In this document: positions 32,525 through 40,936 of the stretch, in pieces
How the letters are laid out: the number at the start of each line of letters is the position of its first letter
Numbering within the stretch: the first letter of the stretch is position 1
Assembly: GCF_019063845.1 (NCBI RefSeq)
Contig: NZ_CP077683.1
Coordinates: 4,927,524 to 4,991,523 of the forward strand
Direction: 5' to 3'
From: Geomonas subterranea
GTDB taxonomy: Bacteria > Desulfobacterota > Desulfuromonadia > Geobacterales > Geobacteraceae
Length of the DNA: 64,000 nt
Program-made: the position numbers and the translations under genes
Notes under the pieces: generated by a model
What the model was told of the DNA's origin: nothing
Database searches by the model: none
What the model saw: the letters and a program-made list of their open reading frames with translations, nothing else

Positions 32525-33899
32525 TCCCGCTCTTCTCACCAAGACGTCGACTTAGGACGCTCGCCAGCCACGCCGCTGCCGGCGCCAGGAACACCGCCGC
32601 CGTCACCGGCGGACTCTCGATCCACTGTCCCAGGATGAAGTACGGGATCTGCACCCGGTAGGTGAGCAGCACTGTCCAGCAGAGCACGATGCCGGCCGGG
32701 CCAGCCGCAAAGGGGAGCAGCGCCGCAAGCATCAGGGCGTACCACGGCTGCAGGGTGGGGGTGGTGAGCAAAAGTGCCATGGTGATGGCGTAGCAGGCCC
32801 TAAGCGCGTGTCTTCCCTGTTTGGCCGAAGCAGCGTCGTTGGGCGCGTTCGGCAAACCGGGCACGCGCGAGGTCAGCGCGGCAACGAAGAGCAGCAGAAC
32901 CGCCACCAGCGCGAGGCGCGCGAAGCTGCCGGACCCGGTGGCGCCGCGCAAGGTGTTGAAAGCGAACCCGGCGAATTCCCAATTCCGCGCGTAGGCCCCG
33001 AGGCTCTCACGTATCCTGATGAGATCCGGCAGAAACGGGATCGAAAGCAGCGCCAGGCCGCAGCAGAACCCGGCCAGGAAGTGAAGGCGGCGGGGACGCG
33101 GGGCGATCAGGAAGAGCACCGGCCCCAGTACCAGGGGGAAGAGTTTCACGAGCGCCGCCGCGGCGAAAACGGCCCCGGAGCAGGCTGCGCCTGTCCGCTT
33201 CCCCCCGCAGGTAAGCAGCAACAAAAAAGCGGTCAGAAACAGTGCCATCCCTCCCCCGTCGACGTGCCCGGAGCCCGCGATCTCCAGTACTGGCAGCGGG
33301 TTCCATGCGTACAGCACCGCTCGCCAGACCGGCATCTGCAATCTTCTCAGCAGCAGTATCAGCAAGCCGCACAGCACCAGGTCCACAAGCACTAGGAAAG
33401 TCTTGAGTCCGGTGACCGTTCCCCCAATGGCCGAGCCGGCAGCGAAGAGCACCTGCGCTGCGGGAGGGTAAATGGTCACGTATTCCGGGTGATTGATCGC
33501 GGCATGGACGGCCTTCAGCCCGTCAGGCGGCGTCATGGCGGCAGGGGCTGCCGTGTAAGGGTTCACGCCGCGCAAAAGGTTGCCGCCGTCCCACAGGTAG
33601 CGGTAGATGTCATCGGAGAGTTGCGCCGGCGCAAAGAGGAATAAAAGCCGCAGGGCGAGCGCCACACCCAGGATCAGCGCCGGGCACCAGGAAAAGGGAT
33701 GCCGTTCTCCGCGGTACAGGATCAAGGCCAGCAGGGCCATAATGACAGCGGTGAGGCCGGTCATCAGCGGCACCGACAGGCGAAGCTCCGGCTCGCGCGC
33801 CAGCAGAAGCAGGGCCGCAGCAATGAGAAGGGGGAGGGCAAACGAGACGGCGGTCTGCGTCGTGCGGAGACGATCTGTTGCTGGAGGGGGACAAGTCAT
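32502..33899 (-). CDS. Polytopic GT-C glycosyltransferase (GT87/DUF2029-like mannosyltransferase)
   Basis: A 465-residue protein with about 11-13 transmembrane helices and the GT-C catalytic loop LSDDIYRYLWDG between helices 2 and 3. That loop is typical of polyprenol-phosphate-sugar-dependent transferases acting on the outer side of the inner membrane. GVNPYTAAPAAMTPP and HPEYVTIYPPAAQVLF are also characteristic of this group. It probably pairs with the polyprenyl-linked sugar GT2 enzymes of the region, by inference. No clear Shine-Dalgarno before the ATG at 33899. It is convergent with, and overlaps by 23 bases, the BcsA-like gene. Confidence 0.82.
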   Translation of the reverse strand: MTCPPPATDRLRTTQTAVSFALPLLIAAALLLLAREPELRLSVPLMTGLTAVIMALLALILYRGERHPFSWCPALILGVALALRLLFLFAPAQLSDDIYRYLWDGGNLLRGVNPYTAAPAAMTPPDGLKAVHAAINHPEYVTIYPPAAQVLFAAGSAIGGTVTGLKTFLVLVDLVLCGLLILLLRRLQMPVWRAVLYAWNPLPVLEIAGSGHVDGGGMALFLTAFLLLLTCGGKRTGAACSGAVFAAAALVKLFPLVLGPVLFLIAPRPRRLHFLAGFCCGLALLSIPFLPDLIRIRESLGAYARNWEFAGFAFNTLRGATGSGSFARLALVAVLLLFVAALTSRVPGLPNAPNDAASAKQGRHALRACYAITMALLLTTPTLQPWYALMLAALLPFAAGPAGIVLCWTVLLTYRVQIPYFILGQWIESPPVTAAVFLAPAAAWLASVLSRRLGEKSGISAPCGN

Positions 33900-34116
33900 G
33901 AGAGCTTATACCATGATTGGTGCTTTTCATGCCACTGTCCCCCCGTTGCCTGCGTCATACCAACTGCTAGGGGCAATGCACGTCGATTTCCACATCCCGC
34001 CGACGTAGGATTACTGCGCTTCCTCAACCGGTTATCTGCCCGAACCATGCCTTGCGTCTGGATTGGGCAATCAGCCGTAGAGGCTGAACCCCCTTTTTTC
34101 ATTTCACATTCCACGG

Positions 34117-34153
34117 CAAAAGAGGCCACCTCTTTCGGAGGTGGCCTCTTTTG
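34117..34153. terminator. Bidirectional terminator
   Basis: Perfect 15-bp stem AAAAGAGGCCACCTC (34118-34132) with complement 34138-34152 and a TTTCG loop. It ends the minus-strand Ig-repeat gene and could also stop plus-strand transcription. Confidence 0.85.
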
Positions 34154-34175
34154 ATGCATGGCTTACATCGCCTGG

Positions 34176-36734
34176 TTAGTCGTCGTAGCGCTCCTTGCGC
34201 TTGAGACGGAGTTCGCTGAGCGTCGCCTTGCGGTAGATCACGTTACGGGTGACCGTGCTGCTGTTGCCGGCGGCGTCGGTGGCGGTCACGGTGATCACGT
34301 ACGTGCCGTTTTTCAGGAACCTGAGCTGCTGCTTGAAGAGGCCGGTGCTGTCGACCCTGGGCTTGTAGGTGCGGCCGCTCATCTTCACCAGGACGGTGGC
34401 CTTGCCGACCGTGTCGGCGACGGTGCCGGTGAGGACGATGCTGCTCTTGCTGGTGGTGATGTCCTGCGCCGGGTAGGTGACCGCCATGGTGAGGGCCCCG
34501 GTCGGGGTGTAGGTCACGGTACGCTTGGCGCTGGTGACGTTGCCGGCCAGGTCGGTCGCGGTGATGGTGATGGTGTTGACGCCGGCCACGAGGTTCACGG
34601 TCGCGCTGAAGGTGTTGCCGCTGATGGCGGCCGAGGTCTGGTTGCCGCCGTTGTCGGTCACGGTGACGGTGGAGCTTTCGTCGACGGTTCCGGTCACGGT
34701 GGTGAAGGACTGGGCGGAGTCGCTGTTGTCGCCGGGGGCGGTGATGGAGAGCACCGGCGCGGTCGGGTCGAAGGTGATGGTGCGGACGTCGCTCTGGGCG
34801 TTGCCGGCCTGGTCCGCTGCCACCACCGTGATCACGTTGGCGCCGGCCACCAGCGTGACGGCGGCGCTGAAGGAGCCGTCGGGGTTGACGGCGACCGCCT
34901 GGCCATTGATGGTGAGCGACTGCAGCCCACCGGCGTCGGTCGCGCTGCCGCTGATGTTGAGGGTCACCTTGTTGGTGTAGGAACCATCGGCCAGGGTCGA
35001 GACGACCAGGGTCGGGTTGGTGGTGTCGGCGGTCGGGGCGGGGATGGTCACGGTGACCGTCGCGCTCTTGCCGGCCGATACGTTTCCTGCCGCGTCCTTG
35101 GCGAATGCGTAGAACGTGTTGTTACCCTCGACCGCGGTGACCACCGCCGGGGGGGCCATGCTCCAGCCGATGGCGGAGGCGGACGGCGCGGCGGAGCCGG
35201 TGCTGATCAGGTAGCCGGTGACGGCGACGTTGTCGCTCGCCGTGAAGGCGGATACCGGGACGGTAAGGGTGGTCGCGGTGGCCGGCAGGGCGAAGCTACC
35301 GACGACCGGAGCGGTGGTGTCGGGGAGGGTGACGGTGACGGTGGCGCTCTTCGCCGCGGAGACGTTGCCGGCGGCGTCTTTGGCCCAGGCGTAGAAGGTG
35401 TTGCTCCCGGCGACGGCGGTGACGCTGGCCGGAGCGGTGGCGCTCCACCCGGCTGCGGAGGCGGACGGAGCTGCGGAGCTGGTGGTGACCAGGTAGCCGG
35501 TGACGGCGACGTTGTCGGTGGCGGTGAATGCGGAAACCGGAACGGTCAGGCTGGTTGCGGTGGCCGGCAGGGTGAAGGTCCCCACCACCGGAGCGGTGGT
35601 GTCGGGGAGGGTGACGGTGACGGTGGCGCTCCTCGCTGCGGAGACGTTGCCGGCGGCGTCTTTGGCCCAGGCGTAAAAGGTGTTGCTCCCGGCGACGGCG
35701 GTGACGCTGGCCGGAGCGGTGGCGCTCCATCCCGCGGCGGAGGCGGACGGAGCCGCGGAGCTGGTGGTGACCAGGTAGCCGGTGACGGCGACGTTGTCGG
35801 TAGCGGTGAAGGCGGAGACCGGGACGGTCAGGGTGGTCGCGGTGGCCGGCAGGGTGAAGCTACCGACGACCGGTGCGGTGGTGTCGGGGAGGGTCACGGT
35901 CACGGTGGCGCTCTTCGCTGCGGAGACGTTGCCGGCGGCGTCCTTGGCCCAGGCGTAGAAGGTGTTGCTCCCCTCGACGGCGGTGACGCTTGCGGGCGCG
36001 GTGGCGCTCCATCCCGCAGCGGAGGCGGACGGAACCGCGGAGCTGGTGGTTACCAGGTAACCGGTGACGGCGACGTTGTCGGTGGCGGTGAAGGCGGAGA
36101 CCGGCACGGCCAGGGTGGTCGCGGTGGCCGGAAGCGTGAAGCTGCCGACGACCGGCGCGGTGGTGTCGGCGGCGGGCGCCGCTGCGACGGTGAAGGAGTT
36201 GGTGCTGACCATCTCGTAGCCGTGGTTGGGGTTGTTGGCGTCGGGCGTCCAGCTGCCGAAGGCGGCCGAAGATATGTCGTACTGGTTGCCATACCACCCC
36301 ACCTGCCAGGTGTAGGTGCCGGCCGCCGTGGGGGCCGGTGCGGTCAGGATCGCGGGGAGGGTGGTGGAGCTTCCCATGCCGCTTGCTGTGCCGGTGGAGA
36401 TGGCGAGCTGGGTGCCGCTTTGGTCGAGCAGGACGGCGCGGACCCAGCCGGTGCGGTAACCGCCGGCTATGGTGACGGACACGGTTTCACCGGGAGCATA
36501 GGAGGTCTTGTTGGTGGTGCCGCTCACGTTGATGGTGTTTTTCGTGCTCGTGGCATGGGTGCCGTGGGCGTGACAGCCGTTGCAGGTGGCGGTCGTGGTA
36601 TGGCAGTTCACGCACCCCATGGTCGTATAGTAGGACGACTGTGCCTGCGCCTCGTTGCGCCAGAGCTGAAAGGACAGCAGGGACAGTGCGAAGACAAACA
36701 GCACCAGCAACCTTCCTTGATTCTTTTGAGTCAT
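34176..36734 (-). CDS. Diheme surface protein with repeated Ig-like domains
   Basis: An 852-residue exported protein. The signal peptide (MTQKNQGRLLVLFVFALSLL...NEAQA) is followed by two heme sites, CVNCH and CNGCH. After a roughly 140-residue segment come four nearly identical 94-residue repeats starting DTTAPVVGSFTLPATATTL and containing NTFYAWAKDAAGNVS, then three further divergent Ig-like domains (GSYTNKVTLNISGSATD..., TVDESSTVTVTDNGGN..., AQDITTSKSSIVLTGTV). The C-terminus is basic (LRLKRKERYDD). The repeats are a fibronectin/Ig-like stalk typical of adhesins. It is probably extracellular, linking a heme pair to a cell-surface stalk. Start ATG 36734 with AAGGAG. Expression is under two tandem GEMM riboswitches. 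Confidence 0.9.
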   Translation of the reverse strand: MTQKNQGRLLVLFVFALSLLSFQLWRNEAQAQSSYYTTMGCVNCHTTTATCNGCHAHGTHATSTKNTINVSGTTNKTSYAPGETVSVTIAGGYRTGWVRAVLLDQSGTQLAISTGTASGMGSSTTLPAILTAPAPTAAGTYTWQVGWYGNQYDISSAAFGSWTPDANNPNHGYEMVSTNSFTVAAAPAADTTAPVVGSFTLPATATTLAVPVSAFTATDNVAVTGYLVTTSSAVPSASAAGWSATAPASVTAVEGSNTFYAWAKDAAGNVSAAKSATVTVTLPDTTAPVVGSFTLPATATTLTVPVSAFTATDNVAVTGYLVTTSSAAPSASAAGWSATAPASVTAVAGSNTFYAWAKDAAGNVSAARSATVTVTLPDTTAPVVGTFTLPATATSLTVPVSAFTATDNVAVTGYLVTTSSAAPSASAAGWSATAPASVTAVAGSNTFYAWAKDAAGNVSAAKSATVTVTLPDTTAPVVGSFALPATATTLTVPVSAFTASDNVAVTGYLISTGSAAPSASAIGWSMAPPAVVTAVEGNNTFYAFAKDAAGNVSAGKSATVTVTIPAPTADTTNPTLVVSTLADGSYTNKVTLNISGSATDAGGLQSLTINGQAVAVNPDGSFSAAVTLVAGANVITVVAADQAGNAQSDVRTITFDPTAPVLSITAPGDNSDSAQSFTTVTGTVDESSTVTVTDNGGNQTSAAISGNTFSATVNLVAGVNTITITATDLAGNVTSAKRTVTYTPTGALTMAVTYPAQDITTSKSSIVLTGTVADTVGKATVLVKMSGRTYKPRVDSTGLFKQQLRFLKNGTYVITVTATDAAGNSSTVTRNVIYRKATLSELRLKRKERYDD
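35040..36167 (-). repeat. Four tandem 282-bp coding repeats
   Basis: Units start, on the minus strand, at 36167, 35885, 35603 and 35321, each exactly 282 bp (94 codons). They are almost identical in protein sequence; the fourth is the most divergent (ISTGSAAPSASAIGWSMAPP). The units should recombine easily, giving length variation of the stalk. Confidence 0.9.
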
Positions 36735-36932
36735 GCGAGCTCCTTTGGTTGTAAAAAACCTTTTGTGTTTGTTTGAGAGACTGCGATTTTTCCTCATACT
36801 GCTTCGGGATCCGGAGTGGCGTTTCCTCCTTTTCGATTGCCTGCCGCTACCAGGTGGCGGGGGCTCAGGCTGTAACTCCGGAAAGCGTGGTAAAGACTGC
36901 GGTATGGTGAGACACGGTGAAGTCCGGGCACG

Positions 36933-37045
36933 AAAAAAGCCGGGCGCGAACATCGTGAAGATATTTCGGCGACCCGGCTGTCTCAGTGAGACCCTTAGGC
37001 TTTCCGTCCCACCCTCGCGGGTGGTTTAGCATTGTCGTGTATCAG
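36933..37045 (-). promoter_or_regulatory. GEMM-I cyclic-dinucleotide riboswitch, proximal copy (G at position 20)
   Basis: On the minus strand the aptamer core reads TGCTAAACC, a stem closed by a GCGA tetraloop, GGGACGGAAAGCC, a P3 stem (GTCTCA-C-TGAGAC) and GCCGGGTCGCCG. This matches the GEMM-I (c-di-GMP-I) consensus. It is followed by a terminator, AGCCGGG..CCCGGCT plus six Ts (36933-36979), that shares bases with the aptamer's 3' strand, so it looks like a transcription-termination switch. At the position aligned to Vc2 G20 the base is G (plus-strand C at 37030). It lies about 200 bases upstream of the diheme Ig-repeat gene. Confidence 0.85.
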
Positions 37046-37125
37046 GGCTTTGGCTCCGCAGGGACGCTGCGGATATGTGGTCCAGGTTGGCGTTACGTCA
37101 AGGTATCTCCCCAGAAATTGCGCGC

Positions 37126-37240
37126 AAAAAAGCCGGGCGCGAATATCGTGAGTGATATTTCGGCGACCCGGCTATCTCGGTGAGACCCTTAGGCTTTCCG
37201 TCCCACCCTCGCGGGTGGTTTAGTATTATCGTGTACCACG
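37126..37240 (-). promoter_or_regulatory. GEMM-I riboswitch, distal copy (A at position 20)
   Basis: A second aptamer nearly identical to the proximal one (TAAACC, GCGA tetraloop, GGGACGGAAAGCC, P3, GCCGGGTCGCCG) with its own terminator (37126-37173, AAAAAA on the plus strand as T-run). Here the base aligned to Vc2 G20 is A (TACTAAACC; plus-strand T at 37224). A20 is the mark of GEMM-Ib aptamers that prefer 3',3'-cGAMP. The P1 arm GATA/TATC pairs well, and its 3' strand is also part of the terminator stem, which predicts that ligand favours read-through. Confidence 0.82.
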
Positions 37241-37263
37241 GTTTTTGTTATAGCTGGATATTG

Positions 37264-37292
37264 AGATATCTTATTGGCACAAAATTGGTCAA
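37264..37292 (-). promoter_or_regulatory. Possible sigma-70 promoter of the riboswitch transcript
   Basis: On the minus strand TTGACC (37292-37287), a 17-base spacer and ATATCT (37269-37264). It lies 25 bases upstream of the distal aptamer. The -10 is weak. Confidence 0.4.
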
Positions 37293-37779
37293 CAAGAAAA
37301 AGATGAGAAAATTAGGCATATAAGAAACTAATTTTTCTGGCATAGGGACGCGACGCTTACTGGTTGGTGCCAATCCTGGTATCACTAAGCCAGCTCCTTG
37401 AGATACTGAAAGTGTATACTGTTACAGCGGTGTCGTAGTCTAAGTTGCTGAAGAGAGTAGGGGAAGATTCCATGACCGCAACGAGGATATTTATGAAAGA
37501 AAAAGTCAGTTTCGTGTCAGTGGTGGCACAGGTTTCCGGCGACGTTTTTACAGACGGCAACGTGTTGGTTACGCGGGCATTTTAAAAAAATAATCACTTC
37601 AGACCCTGTTTCCCGGGGGGGGGAGTGCCTGCGCGTGGACGTTTTGCCCCCCGGTTTGCCACCGGCGGCCTGGTTCACCCATGCTGCGGAGCTAGGAAGA
37701 ATTGCACCGGCTGAGGCTCTCGCCTCATGTGCCGGCAGGCCGGAACAGGGAAGGGGGCTTTGGGACGCCTCGGCGAAAG
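37293..37779. other. Intergenic region, no supported gene
   Basis: About 490 bases upstream of the riboswitch promoter and past the end of the TPR gene. A 37-codon frame (37472-37585, plus) has only GGGGAAG at unclear spacing and no family resemblance. A run of nine Gs occurs near 37615. I see no RNA motif beyond the riboswitches. Confidence 0.5.
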
Positions 37780-38412
37780 CTAAAACGCCGCCGCCTGCTG
37801 CAGCAGGTCGGCAGCGGCGGTGTCGCGGCCCGTGGAGCGGTAAAGGCTGGAGAGGTTGTAAAGCGTGATGCGGAACATCGACGCGTGCCGGCTCGAGAAC
37901 TCCCCGCAAAGACGCAGTGTGGCTTCAAAGAGCTCCTGCGCCTGCCACACGGATCCGTTCAGGCTGTAGAGGATGGCCAGGTTGTTGAGGATCATGACCG
38001 TGGCTTGAGGATCGCCCACCGCGCCCTGCTCCAGGATGGCCAGCGCGTCCAGGTAGTGCCGCTCCGAATTGGCGAAATCACCCTTCATCTGGTACAGCCG
38101 GGCCAGGTCGTTTAGCCGCAGGGCCACCTCCGGATGGTTCGCACCGAGCGTCACCTCGTAGATCGCTACCACCCTCCGAAACATCGTCTCGGCCCGGTCG
38201 TACTCCTGCCGCTGCAGGTACAACTCGCCGAGGTCGTGCAGGCTGACCGCCAGGTGGGGATGGTCGGGCCCGAGCAGCCGGCGGCTTTTATCGGCCGCGG
38301 CCTCGGCCCGTGACAGCGCGCTGTCCGAGGCCTGGGGGGACGAGGCCGCCCTGACCTGGAGAGGGGACGAAGCCCAGAAGAGCAGCAGGAACAGCCCCGC
38401 CTTCTTCGTCAT
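37780..38412 (-). CDS. Exported TPR protein
   Basis: A 210-residue periplasmic or secreted protein. The signal peptide is MTKKAGLFLLLFWASSPLQVRA. Four TPR-like repeats of about 42 residues follow (for example HPHLAVSLHDLGELYLQRQEYDRAETMFRRVVAIYEVTLG and HPEVALRLNDLARLYQMKGDFANSERHYLDALAILEQG), the 42-residue kinesin-light-chain/NB-ARC TPR type. It mediates protein-protein contacts. ATG 38412 has AAGGGTGG upstream. It starts 12 bases after the stop of the HD-GYP-REC gene, so they form an operon, linking a periplasmic scaffold to c-di-GMP turnover. Confidence 0.8.
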   Translation of the reverse strand: MTKKAGLFLLLFWASSPLQVRAASSPQASDSALSRAEAAADKSRRLLGPDHPHLAVSLHDLGELYLQRQEYDRAETMFRRVVAIYEVTLGANHPEVALRLNDLARLYQMKGDFANSERHYLDALAILEQGAVGDPQATVMILNNLAILYSLNGSVWQAQELFEATLRLCGEFSSRHASMFRITLYNLSSLYRSTGRDTAAADLLQQAAAF

Positions 38413-38423
38413 CGCCACCCTTC

Positions 38424-39872
38424 TCATTCGATGCACCCGCAACCAACGCCGGTGTGGCAACCTGCTTCGCTCTTCACCCCCCAGCGCCTCAGGCCGAAAC
38501 TGATCGCCTTCAGCAAGTTGCTGCGGTTGTACGGCTTCTGGTTCAAAAAGAAGTGCGGGTCGTTGCCCAGGTGCATGTAGAACTCTCCGGCTGCCTCCGG
38601 GGAACCGGACACGGCGCACAGGGTGGTCATGGGAAACTTCTCGTTCTTTCCCTCCAGGTCGCGCATCATCTGCGCCGTCTTCGCCCCGGTCATGCCGGGA
38701 AGCCTGTAGTCGAGACAGACCAGACCATAGGGTGCCTCCTGCTCAAGCCCCGCGCCGAATTTCTCCAGCGCCTCCTCGCCTGTTTTGACGCACTCCACCT
38801 GACAGTATGGGGACAGTACGCGTTCCAAAAGCCTGCAGTCCAGCTCATCATCATCAACTATGAGTGCGCGCATCGGGTTCTCCTTGGGAGCTGTGCCCTG
38901 TTGCGGTGCAGCGGGAGGCTGGCTCCCCTGCGCCTGGATTCGCATGAACGGGACGACCTTGCTTGTCGCCCCGGTGGCCTTCGACCGGTGGCAACGGGTG
39001 GCGGCTTCGTGGCCGTGCGGCTTCGCGGAGAGGACCGGGGCCTGGGAGCCGGGGAGGGGGGCCTCGTCACCGCTGCAGGAGATGAGTTCGAACTCCGGTA
39101 TTAGCCGCTCGAACGCCCTGACCACACCGGGGTCGAACTTGGTGCCGGCCAGGGAGATGATGTGTTGCGCGGCTCGCGGCACGCTCACGGCCTCCTTGTA
39201 GATGCGGGTGGAGGTGAGGGCGTCGAAGACGTCGGCAACCGAGACGATGCGCGCGGCGAGAGGGATCGCCTCACCGGCCAGGCCGTCCGGGTACCCCGCG
39301 CCGTCCCAGCGCTCGTGGTGCCAAAGCGCCACGTCCATGGCCATCTGGAACAGCTCGCTCGGCTCCGGCTGGGCCGCGTTGCCGTTGTGATTGCAGTCTT
39401 CGTTGACCGCCGCGATGATGTCGTGGCCGATGCGGGTGTGGCGCTGCATCACCTCGTACTCGAAAGGGTCGAGTGGGGCCGGCTTCAAGAGGATCCGGTC
39501 GGGGATCCCGATCTTGCCGATATCGTGCAGCGGGACCACCTTGGCCAGGCGCTGGATCCATCCCCGGCTCAACCTTTGGGGATAGAGGGGATCGCTCGTG
39601 AGGGCCGAGGCGAGGAGGAGCGCGTACCGCTGCACCCGCTTGACGTGCCTCCCCGTTTCCAGGTCCCGCGCGTTGGCGATGTTCACCAGCAGTCCTATCG
39701 CCAGTTCGCAGGCTTCGCTCCTCGACTGGCGGTGCAACTCCACCTCCTGCCGCAGGCGCTGGTTCTCCGCCTGCAGCAGCTGGAGGGTGCCGGTGGGGTG
39801 TCCCGCCTGCATCTGCTGGTGGGGAATCCACGCTTCTTGCCGCACGTGCTTTTGTGATTCTGTGAACGTCAC
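38424..39872 (-). CDS. HD-GYP phosphodiesterase with C-terminal receiver domain
   Basis: A 482-residue cyclic dinucleotide phosphodiesterase, predicted cytoplasmic. A short coiled coil precedes the HD-GYP domain (about residues 50-265), which has the catalytic HDIGKIGIPD and HHERWDGAGYPDGL. After an unstructured linker a receiver (REC) domain starts at about residue 340 (RALIVDDDELDCRLLERVL), with phospho-acceptor Asp in LVCLDYRLPG and the conserved Lys in LNQKPYN. REC at the C-terminus of HD-GYP is the reverse of the common order. No cognate kinase is adjacent. Start is GTG with GGAG at proper spacing. Substrate (c-di-GMP or 3',3'-cGAMP) is not readable; both are used in Geobacter-type cells. 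Confidence 0.85.
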   Translation of the reverse strand: MTFTESQKHVRQEAWIPHQQMQAGHPTGTLQLLQAENQRLRQEVELHRQSRSEACELAIGLLVNIANARDLETGRHVKRVQRYALLLASALTSDPLYPQRLSRGWIQRLAKVVPLHDIGKIGIPDRILLKPAPLDPFEYEVMQRHTRIGHDIIAAVNEDCNHNGNAAQPEPSELFQMAMDVALWHHERWDGAGYPDGLAGEAIPLAARIVSVADVFDALTSTRIYKEAVSVPRAAQHIISLAGTKFDPGVVRAFERLIPEFELISCSGDEAPLPGSQAPVLSAKPHGHEAATRCHRSKATGATSKVVPFMRIQAQGSQPPAAPQQGTAPKENPMRALIVDDDELDCRLLERVLSPYCQVECVKTGEEALEKFGAGLEQEAPYGLVCLDYRLPGMTGAKTAQMMRDLEGKNEKFPMTTLCAVSGSPEAAGEFYMHLGNDPHFFLNQKPYNRSNLLKAISFGLRRWGVKSEAGCHTGVGCGCIE

Positions 39873-40090
39873 AGGTTCTCCACGTCAACCCCATGAGAGT
39901 CGCGGTCGGAGCCGGCAATGGCTCTGGAGCCGCTTCTCCCCCCGGGGAGAGCTGCCCGGCGAGGGTGGACCATGATCCACTAATAGCACGGCTGTAATTT
40001 CAGGTATGTCCAGCGCGAGACGATTGTCGTGCAGGATGATTTCCTACGCCAGGGGGAAGAGGGGGGAGGGCGGAAGGAGGAACATGACTC
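39873..40090. other. Intergenic region without recognised gene
   Basis: Upstream side of the HD-GYP gene. No gene supported. The segment 39990-40075 has no hairpin with a T-run. Confidence 0.4.
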
Positions 40091-40247
40091 AGGAGGAAGG
40101 AGGAAGGAGGAAGGAGGAAGGAGGAAGGAGGAAGGAGGAAGGAGGAAGGAGGAAGGAGGAAGGAGGAAGGAGGGGGGAGGAAGGAGGAAGGAGGAAGGAG
40201 GGGGGAGGAAGGAGGAAGGAGGAAGGAGGAAGGAGGGGGGGGGGGGA
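40091..40247. repeat. Polypurine GGAGGAA tandem repeat
   Basis: About 155 bases made of a heptamer GGAGGAA (with variants GGGGGAGGAA) repeated about 20 times, then a run of ten or more Gs. All purine on the plus strand. It lies between the HD-GYP gene and the response regulator, just beyond the latter's stop. Mirror-symmetric purine tracts of this kind can form triplex DNA. Confidence 0.9.
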
Positions 40248-40294
40248 GCCGGGAAGAAAGGCGCGGAGGGATGTCCCCCCGCGCCCCGGCGCGA

Positions 40295-40936
40295 TCACCC
40301 CTTGTCGCAGAGCAGCCCGTTCTTCACCACGTAGGTGGTCACTTCGGCGTTGTTCTTCATCCCCATCTTCAGCAGGAGCCGGCTGCGGTAGGTGCTGATG
40401 GTCTTGACACTCAGGGAAAGCTTGTCGGCGATGCCGGTCAGGGTGAGCCCCGAGCCGATCATGCACATGATCTGGTACTCCCGGTCGGACAGCAGGGTGT
40501 GCGGATCGGCGCCGCGCGGATTGGCGAGCTCGGTGAAGAGGGCCTCGGCGAGGTTGGAACTCAGGTATTTGCCGCCGGAATGCACCTTGCGGATGGCGTG
40601 CACCAGCTCCTGGGACGCGGTCTCCTTGGTCAGGTAGCCGGCAGCCCCTGAGCGTATGGCGCGGATGGCGTACTGCTCTTCCGGGTGCATGCTGAGCACC
40701 AGCACCGGGGTCTCCACCTTCTCCGCCTTGAGCTGCTTCAGCGCGTCGAGGCCGCTTCTGCCCGGCAGCGAGATGTCGAGGACGATGACGTCGCATTCGA
40801 CGGCGCCCAGCTGCGCGAAAAGCTCCTGGATGTCCCCCGCCTCCCCGACGACCTTGATGTCGTCCGTGTCGTGCAAAAGCCCCTTGAGCCCCTCGCGCAG
40901 TATCTTGTGATCGTCCGTCAGCAGTACCCGTATCAT
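40295..40936 (-). CDS. NarL/FixJ-family response regulator
   Basis: A 213-residue response regulator. The receiver domain has the acidic pair (LLTDDHKIL), phospho-acceptor Asp54 (VIVLDISLPG) and the Lys (GYLTKETA). The C-terminal LuxR-type helix-turn-helix spans about residues 145-205 (LSDREYQIMCMIGSGLTLTGIADKLSLSVKTISTYRSRLLLKMG). It is preceded by AGGAGGAAGAG, and its ATG overlaps the stop of the MASE1-kinase gene (ATGA), so the kinase and regulator are co-translated partners. Target genes unknown. Confidence 0.93.
   Translation of the reverse strand: MIRVLLTDDHKILREGLKGLLHDTDDIKVVGEAGDIQELFAQLGAVECDVIVLDISLPGRSGLDALKQLKAEKVETPVLVLSMHPEEQYAIRAIRSGAAGYLTKETASQELVHAIRKVHSGGKYLSSNLAEALFTELANPRGADPHTLLSDREYQIMCMIGSGLTLTGIADKLSLSVKTISTYRSRLLLKMGMKNNAEVTTYVVKNGLLCDKG

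Noticed and set aside
34158..36776. Plus-strand frame of 872 codons over the Ig-repeat gene
   Set aside because: Gly/Asp-rich translation produced by the repeat and GC bias; the minus strand shows signal peptide, hemes and Ig repeats.
37472..37585. 37-codon frame upstream of the riboswitches
   Set aside because: Weak ribosome-binding site, no resemblance to a known protein, and placed in what appears to be a promoter region.
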